In this document: positions 63,989-64,000 of the stretch, one piece after another | Layout of the letters: every line of letters begins with the position of its first letter | Numbering within the stretch: the stretch's first letter is position 1 | Assembly: GCF_030813515.1 (NCBI RefSeq) | Contig: NZ_JAUSUK010000001.1 | Span: 1,550,001 to 1,614,000, forward strand | Length of the DNA stretch: 64,000 nt | Origin: Rhodopseudomonas julia | Lineage (GTDB): Bacteria; Pseudomonadota; Alphaproteobacteria; Rhizobiales; Afifellaceae | Reading direction: 5' to 3' | The notes under the pieces: generated by a model | Told to the model about the DNA's origin: nothing | The model's input: only the letters and a program-made list of their open reading frames with translations | Database searches by the model: none | Position numbers and translations under genes: made by a program

Positions 63989-64000
63989 GTCGTTTCGTCT

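Overview
The window is GC-rich, gene-dense chromosomal DNA from an alphaproteobacterium, most likely of the order Hyphomicrobiales (Rhizobiales). The signs are an MmgR/suhB-type small RNA beside an inositol-phosphatase-family gene, CpdR beside an N-formylglutamate amidohydrolase, an IalB protein beside rlmN, a ROSE-like leader on an hsp20 gene, a twin-transmembrane small protein, and the order hbd-etfA-etfB. I cannot name a genus. No rRNA, CRISPR array, prophage or insertion sequence is visible. There is one tRNA (Val-GAC).

Layout. 1-8.8 kb: a 5'-truncated chemoreceptor, an SDHAF4-like small protein, an AT-rich islet with a lone DUF3800 gene, a secreted nuclease, a lemA/TPM envelope operon, rlmN, ialB and a DUF1232 protein. 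8.9-13.9 kb: a short-chain dehydrogenase, a Panacea-antitoxin/toxin pair, then sdhCDA ended by an intrinsic terminator with no sdhB following. 13.9-22.4 kb: a CoA-ester lyase, hydroxybutyryl-CoA dehydrogenase, ETF subunits, msrA, a YnfA-like protein, rhomboid protease, cobalamin adenosyltransferase, a PagL-like lipid A deacylase and a 59-residue twin-TM protein. 22.5-31.2 kb: transporters (AEC, EamA, Ni/Co), GluQ, a creatininase, an FAD amine-oxidase-like protein, a leucine dehydrogenase and a PuuD-like amidase. 31.4-35.6 kb: a TRAP transporter operon with an SDR gene. 35.7-46 kb: a GGDEF-EAL protein, a GT87 transferase, tRNA-Val, cpdR, a formylglutamate hydrolase, the MmgR-like sRNA, a HisN/SuhB phosphatase, a lipase-like hydrolase, heat-regulated hsp20 and threonine aldolase. 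46.8-53.2 kb: gltB and gltD. 53.3-58.5 kb: an SGNH/DUF459 protein, galE, galU, a LysR regulator and phenolic acid decarboxylase. 58.9-64 kb: a beta-barrel protein, NfeD/QmcA-like proteins, a ParDE-type toxin-antitoxin pair and hemH.

How the parts fit. Electron flow from acyl-CoA oxidation (ETF, hbd) and the TCA cycle (sdh) is represented. Nitrogen assimilation (GOGAT) and UDP-sugar supply (galE/galU) form further blocks. The most notable signals are regulatory or structural: sdhCDA without sdhB, followed by a Panacea toxin-antitoxin operon; an RpoH-type promoter plus ROSE-like thermometer on hsp20; a complete MmgR-type sRNA with promoter and terminator; a 20-bp perfect palindrome centred on a nuclease start codon; and a second toxin-antitoxin pair next to what may be an orphaned reading-frame tail. 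I found no clearly undescribed multi-gene system.
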